Source of the DNA: Teratosphaeria epicoccoides
Lineage: Eukaryota > Ascomycota > Dothideomycetes > Mycosphaerellales > Teratosphaeriaceae
Length of the DNA: 64,000 bases
Direction: 5' to 3'
NCBI GenBank assembly: GCA_021401465.1
Contig: JADDMT010000002.1
Location: 1-64,000, forward strand
Of this stretch, positions 46,646 through 56,769 are shown piece after piece (position 1 is the first letter of the stretch; each line of letters opens with the position of its first letter). The position numbers were made by a program, and so were the translations under genes. The notes beneath the pieces are model-generated. The model saw only the letters and a list, made by a program, of their open reading frames with translations. It did not search any database and was not told the DNA's origin.

Positions 46646-47117
46646 CTATAGCTCTTCCTGGGTGTCGACGCCCTTGATGCCCACCAATTCGGTGTCGAAA
46701 ATGAGGACGCTGTTGGCGGGGATTGGACCCATCCCGTTCGCACCATAGCCCCACTCCGGCTGGATCGTCAACTTCCTCTTCTCGCCAATGCACATGTCCA
46801 AGAGACCCTCATCCCAGCCCTTGATGACCTGGCCCTTGCCAACGTGGAAGCTGAGTGGTGTGCCGCGATGGTACGATGCGTCGAATTCGGAGCCATCAGA
46901 CTCGAGGGTGCCTGTGTAGTGTACCTCGACTTTGTCGCCTGCAGAAGAGGGAGCATGAGCTCTGAGCAAGTCCACGGCCAGACGAGTGTCACTCACCCCT
47001 CTTCGTCTTCCTCGAGCACTCGACCGCCTTCTCTACCTTGATATCCAACGGCTTCTCCAGCGCCGAAGCACCCGTCCAGAGCAGGGCCAAAGCCGCAGTG
47101 ATTGACGTGAAGCGCAT
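46646..47117 (-). CDS. fkbp2: FKBP-type peptidyl-prolyl isomerase of the ER (Fpr2/FKBP2)
   Basis: Exons 47117-46997 and 46938-46646 give 137 residues. A signal peptide (MRFTSITAALALLWTGASA) precedes an FKBP fold with the active-site residues in VHYTGTL, FDAS, VIKGWDEGL, GYGA and IFDTEL. The C-terminus TQEEL resembles a weak HDEL/KDEL-type retrieval signal. FKBP2 assists folding in the ER lumen and binds FK506. The 58-bp intron joins KRG to DKVEVHYTG in frame. It is divergent from the deubiquitinase gene. Confidence 0.95.
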
Positions 47118-47612
47118 GGTGATCTTGCTTGTTTGTCTCTGTGTGAGTGAGTGTGTGGGCGTATTGAAAGACAACAGCTGATATGTCTGAATGACTGAAT
47201 CAAACAAGTGGCCTGAATCATTGTTCAGACGGCGCGGCCCCTGCATATTGTGGGGAACAATCACATGCTTGCAGCCTCAGGCACCAATGTAGATATATGC
47301 ACTTCTCGCGATGCCAATCCTGGGTAACGGGCAGAGCAATGCACCCAAATGCGCCAAGATGGAGACGTCGAGCGAGTGGGTATGTCTCAAGACGTCCGAG
47401 GCGGGCTTGTGACCCATGTGCAGTGATTCCTTAACAACCTCAACATCCACCACATTCACACTCTGCAAGTGGACATTCGGCACTCCGCGACAACAGAACT
47501 ACACTTCACCGCTCTATTGTCTGCTCTCGCATTGACGTCTGCAACTCGGCCTCCTTTAATATCGACAAACATTCGACACCCACAAACCACAACTTCTTCC
47601 AGCATCTTCACC
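47118..47612. promoter_or_regulatory. Divergent promoter between FKBP and the deubiquitinase-like gene
   Basis: 495 bp between outward-facing starts. No specific element recognised. Confidence 0.4.
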
Positions 47613-49562
47613 ATGGCCCCGAAGCAATCATTCAACAAGAAGAACACCAGAACCGGCAACAAGACCTTCATTGAGGGAATCGTGTGTAGTTTCTAATGCG
47701 TTCTATCCTGGAGGCACAATCAGCTGATCGTACATCAGAGCAAGCAGCTTCGCCACGGCAAGGAGGGGTCCAGACCGAGAGGAGCCAGGCCAATGAAGTG
47801 CACACTGCCATCGAATATCGAGAAGCGCAGTGTTGCGACTGGTCCACTCTCTCTCGACGAGGCAGAGACGCAAGCAGAGAACCATCACAGGAACTATTTG
47901 AACGCCTCCAAGTTGCCGTGGCCTGTCAAAAACGTCACCGCCAACTACAAGGCTTCACTGAAGGTTCTTGTAGAGGCATGGCAATCGAAAGGCTTCACCT
48001 TCAAGCCAAGCTTTGCGGACAAGATGCCATCGCCTGCAGACATTAGAAAGCATGTCGAGCACCAGAGAAGTCAGCCCATCAAGAGACCATCAGAGCAGAC
48101 GCAGCTGTCAAGTGGTGAGGGCAGTGACAGCGGTGAGAGCGGTGATGGCGCCAAGTCACGTCCGCAATCCAAGAAGCGTCGACGGAGGGTGATCGATGAC
48201 TCCGACTCCAACGATGATGTCCCTCCACGGGCGAAGAAGTCTAGAGGGGCCAGTGAGTCGCAGATCACTTCTACGATGTCTGGCTCCCGGTCGGAGGGCA
48301 GCGGTGCAGCAAAGGAGCGCAAGTCTATCGAAACTGAAGACGGGCAGCAAGAGCCTGAGAAGCGCCAGAAGACGAAGCCAACGCCAGCCGACTAGAGTAC
48401 CGGTACTAGCAACGACGGCGAGCCCAAGACGACAGGGGCTCATGCCGAAAAGAGCGCTCGGCCACATCCCGCGACGATGCCAGACCAGTCGAAGAGCAGC
48501 GGCGACATTCAGGCGAAGAACGCTAAGCCTACCCGTGTCGCCAAGAGGGCGCAGAAGGCCCGGCCGACTCGTGCCTTGCCCAGGCGCTTGAAAGGGCTGA
48601 AAAGCAACGCGAACGCCTGCTTTATCCATTCGGTCGTCTAGGCTTTGGCTGCTGCTCTCCCCGCTGGCGGGAAGCAATCGGCCGCGCATGTCATCCTAGG
48701 TGATGCCACGGACTTGCCGGACCTCAAGATAGGCACGAGCCGCGCTTCTCGCCAGAGAGAAAAAGCTGTGCAGCAGCTCAAGGAAAGAATTACACGGGGC
48801 GGCAACGAGGTCAGTGCCAACAAGCGATTGAAGGCCTTGTTTGACAGTCTCCGTACCCCAGAGTGCACTAAGACGAATCAGCTGCTGCAAGACTTCCAAG
48901 CAGTAGTCGTGCACAGTTCAACATCGCGCGCTGAATTCAGCGGCGAGACGCAGCAAGACGTTTTCGAGTACTACCAGAACGTCAGTGAGGCCTTGAAGGG
49001 CGATCCACAGGGCGCCAATTCGCAGGCGTTGAGCGCAGAATTCGACTTTGGCGTCTTGGAGAGCCTGACCTGCAAGAGATGCGGCGACTCTCGCACCATT
49101 GGTGATGGCTACAACGTCAATCACCACATTATCAATATCGCGTACGCCAAAAAGAAGAAGACCTCGCTCGAAGATCTGTTTGCTCGCTCGTTGAGCGACG
49201 AAGTCGAAGGCGAGTCGTGTGCTTCATGTGGCGGCACGGCCTATAGGAAAGACGCCAAGCATACCAGATTGCCTCGTACCCTGGCTTTCTATATCAACCG
49301 CAGCGTCGATGGCTTCCATAGCAAGGACAAGACACCCGTTGATTACTCCTCCAAGACTCTTGAGATCAACGGCATGTCCCATAACCTCTTCGCTGTGATC
49401 CAGCACGGTGGCAAGAGCACGGCGAGAGGCCACTACGCCATATTCCGCAAGGTGCAGTCCACCAGTGGTAACCACAAGTGGTTCCTTATCGACGGCGAGA
49501 AGGTGCGCGAAGTGCCTGATGAAGCTGTTGCGGATGATGGCAAGGACTTTGCGCGCGGCTAG
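47613..49562 (+). pseudogene. USP-family ubiquitin-specific protease frame with two in-frame UAG codons
   Basis: Exon 47613-47681 (MAPKQSFNKKNTRTGNKTF...) joins 47739-49562 in one frame of 630 codon positions, broken only by TAG at 48393-48395 and 48639-48641. An unknown N-terminal domain (LPWPVKNVTANYKASLKVLV) and a Lys/Arg/Ser-rich nuclear-type linker precede a USP domain. This has a Cys box (GLKSNANACFIHSVV, then UAG where the family has Gln, then ALAAAL), QQDVFEYYQ, two zinc-finger CX2C pairs (CKRC, CASC), and a His box (HNLFAVIQHGG...GHYAIFRK) followed by KWFLIDGEKV. Catalytic Cys and His are intact and no frameshift is present. Both TAGs could come from CAG by C-to-T change. It is either a young pseudogene or depends on UAG readthrough. 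Confidence 0.8.
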
Positions 49563-50516
49563 TCCGCCATGCTGTTCTTCCGCCGTGCTCAGCCAGCTCC
49601 ACCGTCAGAGAAGTCATCATGAATTGGGCTCGCTGAGAAATTGTGGTCATTTCTCGAGTTTTGTACCGCATGCCTGGATGATCATGACACGCATCGACAC
49701 AATACAAGCCCACGACAATAGCCCATTGCAGACAGCAACTACTACCACACCGACCACTCGCACAAGCGCCCTCAGAACGGAACACGATCCAGCAACCCAA
49801 TCCGGAACACCAGCAAGGATGCGTCGAGGCGCGGGGCAGACGATACACATATTCCGGTCCACGACATTCCTGGGTCCGATGGTGCTCCATCCCTAAATCG
49901 CCGAGCAGGACGGAGGCATTTGAGGATCCAGAGGGACACCGGAAGGGCAGCAATGTGTAATATTTCGCTTATGCGGTGCGGCAGCTGCTTGGATGGGGAG
50001 GACGCATGGACGTCTACTTGAAGGCTGAGAAATCGTGGGTTTGGATGAGATTTTGCTGTCAAATCAAAGGGATGGTGTCCTGGCCTGGCTTCAAGGGTAC
50101 CATTAACCAGGGGGAGGCTCTAGAGACAGGTTGGCCGTCGGTGAGCGGAGGGTGCTGACATTGGGCGTCTGGAAGGGTGGCAGTTCCACAGCTGATCACT
50201 GATACATGATTCATCTTGCAACCGTTCCCTTGGCCTGATCTAAAGTGTTGTTCGGTACGATCAAGGCGTCGAGCCTGAATAGAACGAGGGCCAGTCTCGC
50301 CATGATGCGCTGCTTGAACATGTGCGCACAACAGTGTTGACATTCCCTGCGATTGATGACAGTGAGACGAAAGCAGATCAAGGCGGCGTGGAATTTAGCG
50401 TTTCTATTCACGTGATGTGGCGGGATCAACGCGTGCAGATCGGCTTCGCCTCGCGTACTTCATTTTCATCCCTCCTGACAACAACAACAACAACAACAAC
50501 AAAACGACATGACTTC
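49563..50516. other. Spacer and SRS2 promoter
   Basis: About 950 bp without a recognisable gene. The frame of the helicase stays open back to 50322, but the first good start is at 50517. Confidence 0.4.
50478..50503 (+). repeat. (CAA)n tract in the SRS2 leader
   Basis: About eight ACA/CAA triplets directly upstream of the helicase start. An unstructured CAA leader of this kind is known to permit efficient ribosome scanning. Confidence 0.7.
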
Positions 50517-53459
50517 ATGGACACCGAGATACTCGCAGGACTCAATAAAATCCAACGGGATGCGGTTGCGGCTCCGGACAAGGTCCTGCAGGTCCTCGCG
50601 CCGCCGGGATCGGGAAAGACCAAAACCCTCACTGCACGTGTAGCATATCTCATATCCGAGCAGCATTTGAAGCCATGGAACATCATCGTGTGCACGTTCA
50701 CCAACAAGGCAGCCAAAGAGATGAAGGAGCGCATCCGCGGATTGATCGGCGACGAGGTGGCAAAGCAGCTCAGACTGGGCACCTTTCATTCAATCGCTTT
50801 GAGATATCTCCGGTCTTACGGCCACTACATTGGGCTGGAGAAGGACTTCGGCATCGCAGACAGCAACGACAGCAAAGCCATTGTCAATCGTATAGTCAAG
50901 CAGCATAAACTGACGATTGACGGTGGTCAAGCTCGAGGCAGGATATCCTCACTCAAGGCAAAAGGCATCGACAGCGAGCAGCACCGGAACACAGCATCGA
51001 AGAAGAAGGAAGACGAACAGGAATTCACTCTGGTTTACAGCGAATATGAGAGTATCCTGCAGGCCTCCAAACTTTTGGACTACGATGACATCTTACTAAG
51101 ATGCCACTACTTGCTGCGAGCGCAACCTGGCTGTGTCTCCAATGTGGAAGCTCTACTCATTGATGAGTTCCAGGACACCAATCACATTCAATACGACCTG
51201 ATGCGATTATTCTCACAGCAGCGCAACCATATTACCATTGTTGGAGACCCCGACCAGAGTATCTATGGCTGGCGTTCTGCTGAGATCAAAAACTTGGGTA
51301 AGATGAAGCAGCAGTGGTCCGATACCCGGACCATCAACCTCGAGGAGAACTACCGTTCTTCGGGCGCCATCCTGCGTGCTGCTCAACACATTATCGAACA
51401 GGATCAGAGCAGACCGCCCAAGAAGCTGCAAGCGACCCACACACCTGGATTGCGGCCTGTCCTACGCAAAGTGCCTTCTGCTGCTGCAGAAGCGAGGTGG
51501 ATCGTGTCTGAGATAAGGCGCATTGGAGCACTCACTGGAGGCTTACTGCAGCACAGCGACTTCGCCATATTGTTGCGTTCGGCATACTTATCTCGCCCGA
51601 TCGAGACCGCACTTGGTGAAGAAGGCGTCCCGTATCGAATGATTGGAGGCACCAAGTTCTATGACAGAGCTGAAGTCAAGCTTCTTTTGGACTATCTCAG
51701 AGTACTGGATCAACCTGAGAACAGCGAGGCCGTTTCCCGTATCATCAACACACCTGCGCGACGGGTCGGTGAAAAGACTATTGAAAGCTTGCAGCTAGAA
51801 GCTCGATCCGGAAAGAAAAGTCTCTGGCAGCACCTTCTCTGCGTGGTTCGAGGTCGCTGTATGCCTGCAACAAAGCTCACTGAGCCGAGTCGCAAGGGTC
51901 TGGAGTCGTTCGCGAATGTCATTCTGTCTGTACGAAAGGCAATGGAAATGACGAGTGGCGGAAGGCTATGTCTACCTGAACTGCTAAATCTTCTTTTGAA
52001 GAAACTGTCTTTCCAAGACTACCTGAAAAAGAAGTATACAGAGGACCATGAAGCGCGCTGGACGAATGTGGAAGAACTTCTCGCGCAAGCTTCTGAGGTG
52101 TCAGCTCCTGAAGCCCTGCAGTCCATGATCGAAGAAGATGTTTTACCAACAATTGACGGCCTGAAACAGCGCGAGCAGTCTCCTGCACAGGATACACTCT
52201 CGGTGTTTCTGGCTAACATTGCCTTGACATCTTCTGTGGAAGACAAAGCAGACGAGTCGGGCGAGAAGCTCCAGCAAATCACCATTTCAACCATCCATGG
52301 TGCGAAAGGCTTAGAGTGGCCTGTCGTATTTATACCGGGTTGCTATGAAGGATCGGTTCCATCGTCCAGGTCTGAAGACACTGATGAAGAAAGAAGGCTG
52401 CTCTATGTTGCCATGACAAGGGCACAGGCTGCATTGTATCTCAGTTGTCCACTCAAGAACAGCAGGCGCGAAGAGACGATTTTATCCAGCTTCCTGGCGG
52501 AATCTGGAGTAAGCAGTTACTTTGAGGAACATGGGCCTAGCCTGTCGCCGCAGTTGGTGGGCGGCTTAGCTGTGACGCTGAGGAGGGTGACTCCCGCCTT
52601 GACAAGCATAGAGCATGCCAAAGCTACGCTTGAGCGGGACGAAGACAACTACTGGCCAATCAACGGCGAGCTGCCGCTTGCAGAGATCGGGAAATGGGAT
52701 CACGAAAGGGTTGATGCAAGCGCGGCCGGAACTTCACGACCTGCAGCTGTTTTCTCTTCGGCTCTAGTCACTATGCAGCAACAAGAGTCGTTCTCAACCA
52801 CGTCCACGTTGACGCTGCCAGGCTTCGTCAGCGTGGCTGACCACTACCAAGAGACTCTGGAAGAAGCTCAGCTACGGAAGGTCGACAGAAGAGCGGAGCC
52901 GGCAAACAGCGGTGCCCCGACAAAATTCAGCAAAGGACGTAAACGGCAGATTCAAGGGCAGGGGAATATTATGAGCTTTCTAGGCAGGCGTTCACAGCCA
53001 TCGCTTGCCCAAGGTGCAACAGCGAGTGAGACTGGACGGCCGCTCAAACGCGTTAAGCAACCATTGCAGGAGATTAAGAATCCTCAAGCCACCGTCCCGG
53101 CAGCGGCGACGTTGATGAAGCCGAAAGCCGCATTTTTGCAGCACAAGCCGAAGACTACGCCAATGTTCTCGACACCCACGCTCGGCTCGCGAGAACAACC
53201 GGCAGCTGCAAGTCAAGGCTGGATCGATCTCTCGAGCTCTCCACCTCAGCCGACTGAGCAGAAGGAAGGCTCGTCGGAGGGGGCCTCTACAAGTGACACC
53301 GTCATGGTTGGTGCAATTCCGGGCGGTGTCATGAGACCAGCGTCAACTTTCCACACGACTACAATGCAGTCGGTCGTGCCGCAGAGAAGGACACTCGGCA
53401 CGAGGGGGCCGATGAAGCCGTGGAGTGCTAGGGGCTCAAAGCCCGGACATTTGCAATGA
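50517..53459 (+). CDS. srs2: UvrD/Srs2-type DNA helicase
   Basis: A single exon of 980 residues. Superfamily 1A helicase motifs are complete: Q motif (LNKIQRDAV), Walker A APPGSGKTKT (28-37), motif Ia FTNKAAKEMKERI, TFHSIALRYLR, motif II LLIDEFQDTN, motif III VGDPDQSIYGWR, motif IV ENYRSSG, motif V TIHGAKGLEWPVVF, motif VI RRLLYVAMTRAQ. The C-terminal third is disordered with a short IMSFLGRR block. Srs2 removes Rad51 from single-stranded DNA and restrains recombination. The ATG at 50517 starts right before the helicase core (MDTEILAGLN); an open frame upstream encodes only low-complexity sequence from the CAA leader. Confidence 0.95.
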   Translation: MDTEILAGLNKIQRDAVAAPDKVLQVLAPPGSGKTKTLTARVAYLISEQHLKPWNIIVCTFTNKAAKEMKERIRGLIGDEVAKQLRLGTFHSIALRYLRSYGHYIGLEKDFGIADSNDSKAIVNRIVKQHKLTIDGGQARGRISSLKAKGIDSEQHRNTASKKKEDEQEFTLVYSEYESILQASKLLDYDDILLRCHYLLRAQPGCVSNVEALLIDEFQDTNHIQYDLMRLFSQQRNHITIVGDPDQSIYGWRSAEIKNLGKMKQQWSDTRTINLEENYRSSGAILRAAQHIIEQDQSRPPKKLQATHTPGLRPVLRKVPSAAAEARWIVSEIRRIGALTGGLLQHSDFAILLRSAYLSRPIETALGEEGVPYRMIGGTKFYDRAEVKLLLDYLRVLDQPENSEAVSRIINTPARRVGEKTIESLQLEARSGKKSLWQHLLCVVRGRCMPATKLTEPSRKGLESFANVILSVRKAMEMTSGGRLCLPELLNLLLKKLSFQDYLKKKYTEDHEARWTNVEELLAQASEVSAPEALQSMIEEDVLPTIDGLKQREQSPAQDTLSVFLANIALTSSVEDKADESGEKLQQITISTIHGAKGLEWPVVFIPGCYEGSVPSSRSEDTDEERRLLYVAMTRAQAALYLSCPLKNSRREETILSSFLAESGVSSYFEEHGPSLSPQLVGGLAVTLRRVTPALTSIEHAKATLERDEDNYWPINGELPLAEIGKWDHERVDASAAGTSRPAAVFSSALVTMQQQESFSTTSTLTLPGFVSVADHYQETLEEAQLRKVDRRAEPANSGAPTKFSKGRKRQIQGQGNIMSFLGRRSQPSLAQGATASETGRPLKRVKQPLQEIKNPQATVPAAATLMKPKAAFLQHKPKTTPMFSTPTLGSREQPAAASQGWIDLSSSPPQPTEQKEGSSEGASTSDTVMVGAIPGGVMRPASTFHTTTMQSVVPQRRTLGTRGPMKPWSARGSKPGHLQ

Positions 53460-53971
53460 GGTGTCGCTCTTTGCGACCATAAACTTTTGTATTGGCTTGA
53501 TGGCTTGGCGAAAAGATACGTGTACAGGCAAGCCTCCTTGCGTTGGCCCTGCAAGCGGGCTCATATAGATACAACTTTGTACTCGCTCGAATGGGCTCCA
53601 CCCATCCCTTATAAGTGGCGGACCTCGATGTGCTCAGGTCATCCAACGCTCATGTAAGTTGGGCAGCGTCGGCCGTCGATAAATCCCATCTCGGGCCGTC
53701 ATCCTCTCAGGGCCCTGTGCAAGCTCTTGTGCGACATGATCACCCCTTCAGCACATGCTAGTCCTACAATGCAGCTTTCGGGCTTGACGCTGCTCTGACT
53801 TTCAAAGAGCATTGGAAGCTCCAGAACCTCCTTCGTGACTGCTTGCCGTCCTCGTCGCCCTCGAGCTCCACGCCAGAAAAGGCACAGAGCGTGAAGATCC
53901 CGACACCAATCTGCCATGGCGCGAGCGCAGCAGCTTGCCACGGTAATCAAGATCGGATATCTGGGCAGAGA
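53460..53971. other. Convergent 3' spacer
   Basis: 512 bp between facing stop codons. No feature recognised. Confidence 0.4.
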
Positions 53972-54427
53972 TCAATCCTGATTCATCGCCAACTCCTCCA
54001 TAGCTTTGACACCCTGCTCCAACTCCCGGATCCTCTGCCCAACCCTCCTCTTCACCTCCTCGGCCAACTCGGCATCCGTACCCTCCACCGCCTGCTTATA
54101 CGCCTCCTGGACCTTGGTCAATTCCTCTCTCGCCGCCTTCCTGTCCTCCTCGGCGTAAACTGTAGCTTTCTCGGTCTCCTCCATTGCGATCTCGAATTCA
54201 TCTTGCGCGGTTGCATATAATTCTGTGATTTCTTCGATCTTCTCGTCCGCGACTGATTTGTTGGAGGTGGCCAGTCCTCGGATTAGGTGCGGCTGCACTG
54301 ATGCATAGGTTGCCGCGCGAGTGTATCGCGGATGCGGCTGGCGTCTCGATAGGGTGGTGACAGTCCGTGTGGATGGGGTGCGGCTGGCTGTGGCGCGCAG
54401 TGCGCGAAGGATTGCTATTCTTTGCAT
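53972..54427 (-). CDS. Small mitochondrial coiled-coil protein of unknown function
   Basis: 151 residues. The N-terminal about 65 are rich in Arg, Ser and Thr with no acidic residue (MQRIAILRALRATASRTPST...), a strong mitochondrial presequence. The rest is a charged helical hairpin (EEITELYATAQDEFEIAMEE, EEVKRRVGQRIRELEQGVKA) likely to form a coiled coil. The pattern agrees with a small protein common in filamentous ascomycetes whose function I do not know. The ATG at 54427 is used; the frame extends a little upstream without another ATG. It is divergent from the cytochrome b5-domain gene, 281 bp away. Confidence 0.8.
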   Translation of the reverse strand: MQRIAILRALRATASRTPSTRTVTTLSRRQPHPRYTRAATYASVQPHLIRGLATSNKSVADEKIEEITELYATAQDEFEIAMEETEKATVYAEEDRKAAREELTKVQEAYKQAVEGTDAELAEEVKRRVGQRIRELEQGVKAMEELAMNQD

Positions 54428-54708
54428 TTTGAGGTTTGTTGTGTGCACGTGAGATGGGAGATGCCATGAATCAACCTACAACATCGGCTCGACGATGACG
54501 TCTATTTCGAGGTCTTGGCGTCGGCGACGTCCATCGGCTCATAACAGACGCGTCCACCACAACTTGATATAGAGCTGGTTTCTTGCTTGGCGCTACTCTG
54601 CTCATGATGCCCGCTTGAAGCAAGATGGGCCGGAAAACTTCGAGACTCCACAGCCGCCGGCGCAAATCTGCTGATAGACAGCCTGATCGTTGAAGGTAGA
54701 GAGGCCCG

Positions 54709-55650
54709 ATGATCTACTCGAGCATCGGAGCTCTGGTCCTCGCAGTCATTTATCTGGTGTATACGCAAGGCGCAATGTCGTGGAACAACTTGCCAGCATG
54801 GCTCGTGCCTGAGTCGTGGCGTGGTGGCGAAGAAAGCACGAGCAACGAACAGAGAGCACAGGGCGATTCATTTCCTGAGTCCCGCTTGGAAACTGCAACA
54901 GAGATCAGAGAGCTAGAGACGGATGTTTCGGATCCAGATGGCACGCCCAAGGCTCAAGCGGCCAAGCCAGCGCAAGATGTACCAGCACTTTCGCTTGGGA
55001 CACAGGATCAAAAAGGTCAACTTCCTACGTTCCCAGCGGCGAAGAGTGCACAGCGAGCATCGTCATCGCGAGCATCGCCGTCTCTGGCGCCGCCTTCTAC
55101 CCCTCCCTCTTCTGGGCTCATGCCCCCACCTGCCCGACCTGCAGCTTCTCGAGCACCGCCACCAAGCGCTGCGGCCTCTTTGCGAGTGCCTTCAACGGGG
55201 CCTCTTCCGAATCGAGGTCCACCAGCAAACAGTCAACAGCGTGCCAGTGGTGGTTTGTCCCCCACCGGCGCGGTCTCAGCATCCAATGCAAGAGGCAAAG
55301 TCCTCCTCAAGCCCGGCCACTCGCCCATGGACTGGGCCGCGCTGACGCGGTCCGGCAATCTATCTGGCGAACCAACCTTTCAGCGTGTCACACCATCTCA
55401 GCTCAGGACTATGACCGGCAGGAAAGGCAAGCCAGCTTGGAGCAGCTGGCAAGGTAAGGTTTATAATATAACGCCTTATTTACCATTCCATCCTGGAGGT
55501 GAAGCAGAGCTGTTGAAGGCTGCCGGTCGGGATGGCACAAAGCTATTTATGGACGTGCATCCCTGGGTGAACTGGGACAACATGCTGGAGAAATGTCTGG
55601 TCGGTGTGATGGTGCCGGAAGAACAGTCGAGTCTGGATGATATGGATTGA
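54709..55650 (+). CDS. Membrane-anchored cytochrome b5-domain protein (Irc21/NCB5OR-like)
   Basis: 313 residues. An N-terminal membrane segment (IGALVLAVIYLVY) is followed by about 170 disordered Pro/Ser/Ala-rich residues. A C-terminal cytochrome b5 domain carries heme ligands His261 (PFHPGGE) and His284 (DVHPWVNW). The 23-residue spacing and the WSSWQGKVYNITPYLPFHPGG context fit the Irc21/NCB5OR group rather than microsomal b5. It presumably carries electrons at the ER or outer membrane; the partner is unknown. It is intronless, and the ATG sits directly before the membrane segment. Confidence 0.9.
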   Translation: MIYSSIGALVLAVIYLVYTQGAMSWNNLPAWLVPESWRGGEESTSNEQRAQGDSFPESRLETATEIRELETDVSDPDGTPKAQAAKPAQDVPALSLGTQDQKGQLPTFPAAKSAQRASSSRASPSLAPPSTPPSSGLMPPPARPAASRAPPPSAAASLRVPSTGPLPNRGPPANSQQRASGGLSPTGAVSASNARGKVLLKPGHSPMDWAALTRSGNLSGEPTFQRVTPSQLRTMTGRKGKPAWSSWQGKVYNITPYLPFHPGGEAELLKAAGRDGTKLFMDVHPWVNWDNMLEKCLVGVMVPEEQSSLDDMD

Positions 55651-56769
55651 GGCACAGAGCCGACATGGTTGACTGGCGAGATGATCGCCTGCCACGCAAG
55701 GTCTTGTTGCTAGTTAACCCCTTTTTTTCAAACACGGTGAAGAATTGACAGGTCTCTGCTGCCAGTGGGGTAGCGCGAACAGGCTACCTCGTCCAACACG
55801 AAGTGATGTTGCAGTTATAGACTGAAGAAAAATGCTGCTGGCTTGACCACAGTCGGCAAGGGGCACGAACCACGTCCACTGTCCAGCAAGTAAGGGGCTA
55901 CCGCAGGGACAAGCCTGGTCAGGTGATGCTGTCATATTTGGGGACGTACATCAACAGTCCACTGCGAGGGCGCGGCTCGGACTCAGCCGGTAATACAGGT
56001 ATCCAGACACGCAAGGCTGGCCTTTGCACGATGATAGCGAATGCAAGCATCAACCAATGACGGTAGATTGCGTTGGAGTCTTCGCATCATTTCTACGGCA
56101 GTATGCTCAATTCGAGCAACTAGCTTCGTGATTTTGTAATTCAATCGTATAAATGGGGGTGGTACATACAAATAATAGTATCTCCACGACGACCGCTTGA
56201 GCCACATGCTGCACCGTGCGTTCACCCAGGTACCTATTTGGGCCTAGTCAAAGTGAATCTGGCTCGCGCGCTCACTGCTCCACTGTGCACAATAATGCCA
56301 GCTACCTCTGCAGTGCCATATTATACGCAGTGATGTCGGGTGGATACCCAGCATACTCGCGCTGGCTCAATAGAGAACGCTCGAGCTCCGTCACCAGGGG
56401 CAACGCACCTCTAAAACATATGGACCAATGAAAATGCTTACCGCGACATAACCCGGACGTTTCCAAGGTAAGTCCTCCACCGTCAACCGCCGAGAGGTGC
56501 CATAGTGCCGGGCAGTCTTGAAGATGATGAGTGTATGGACAAACCGCTAATGCCTCTGCAGAGATACGTTTCGTCCGCTGGGAATCGCGTGTTTCAGCGG
56601 TTCCAATGCGGTCGACGAGGTCGTCACATTCAGGACCGAGGCGCGAGGAAAGGCGATCGACTTCTTGCGGCGACGAGGACTCAGAGCACCACAGGTGTCC
56701 GCCGCACAGAAAGCGCTTTTGGCAGTTGCTCAGGCGCGCTGCGCGGCGGCGATACATTCCGCTACTGGT
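55651..56769. other. Leader region of the SET-domain gene, with a canonical intron
   Basis: The left part shows no feature. A GTAAGT donor at 56468 and CTGCAG acceptor at 56561, with a GCTAAT branch-like site, define a likely 94-bp intron. The frame downstream is open from 56562 into the SET gene for 69 codons without ATG, so either the 5' leader is long or the N-terminus is not yet resolved. Confidence 0.5.

Noticed and set aside
48393..48641. Genetic-code reassignment of UAG to glutamine
   Set aside because: Several clear genes here (PP1, RPS2, SAC1, Rab5, pyruvate kinase) use TAG as their true stop.
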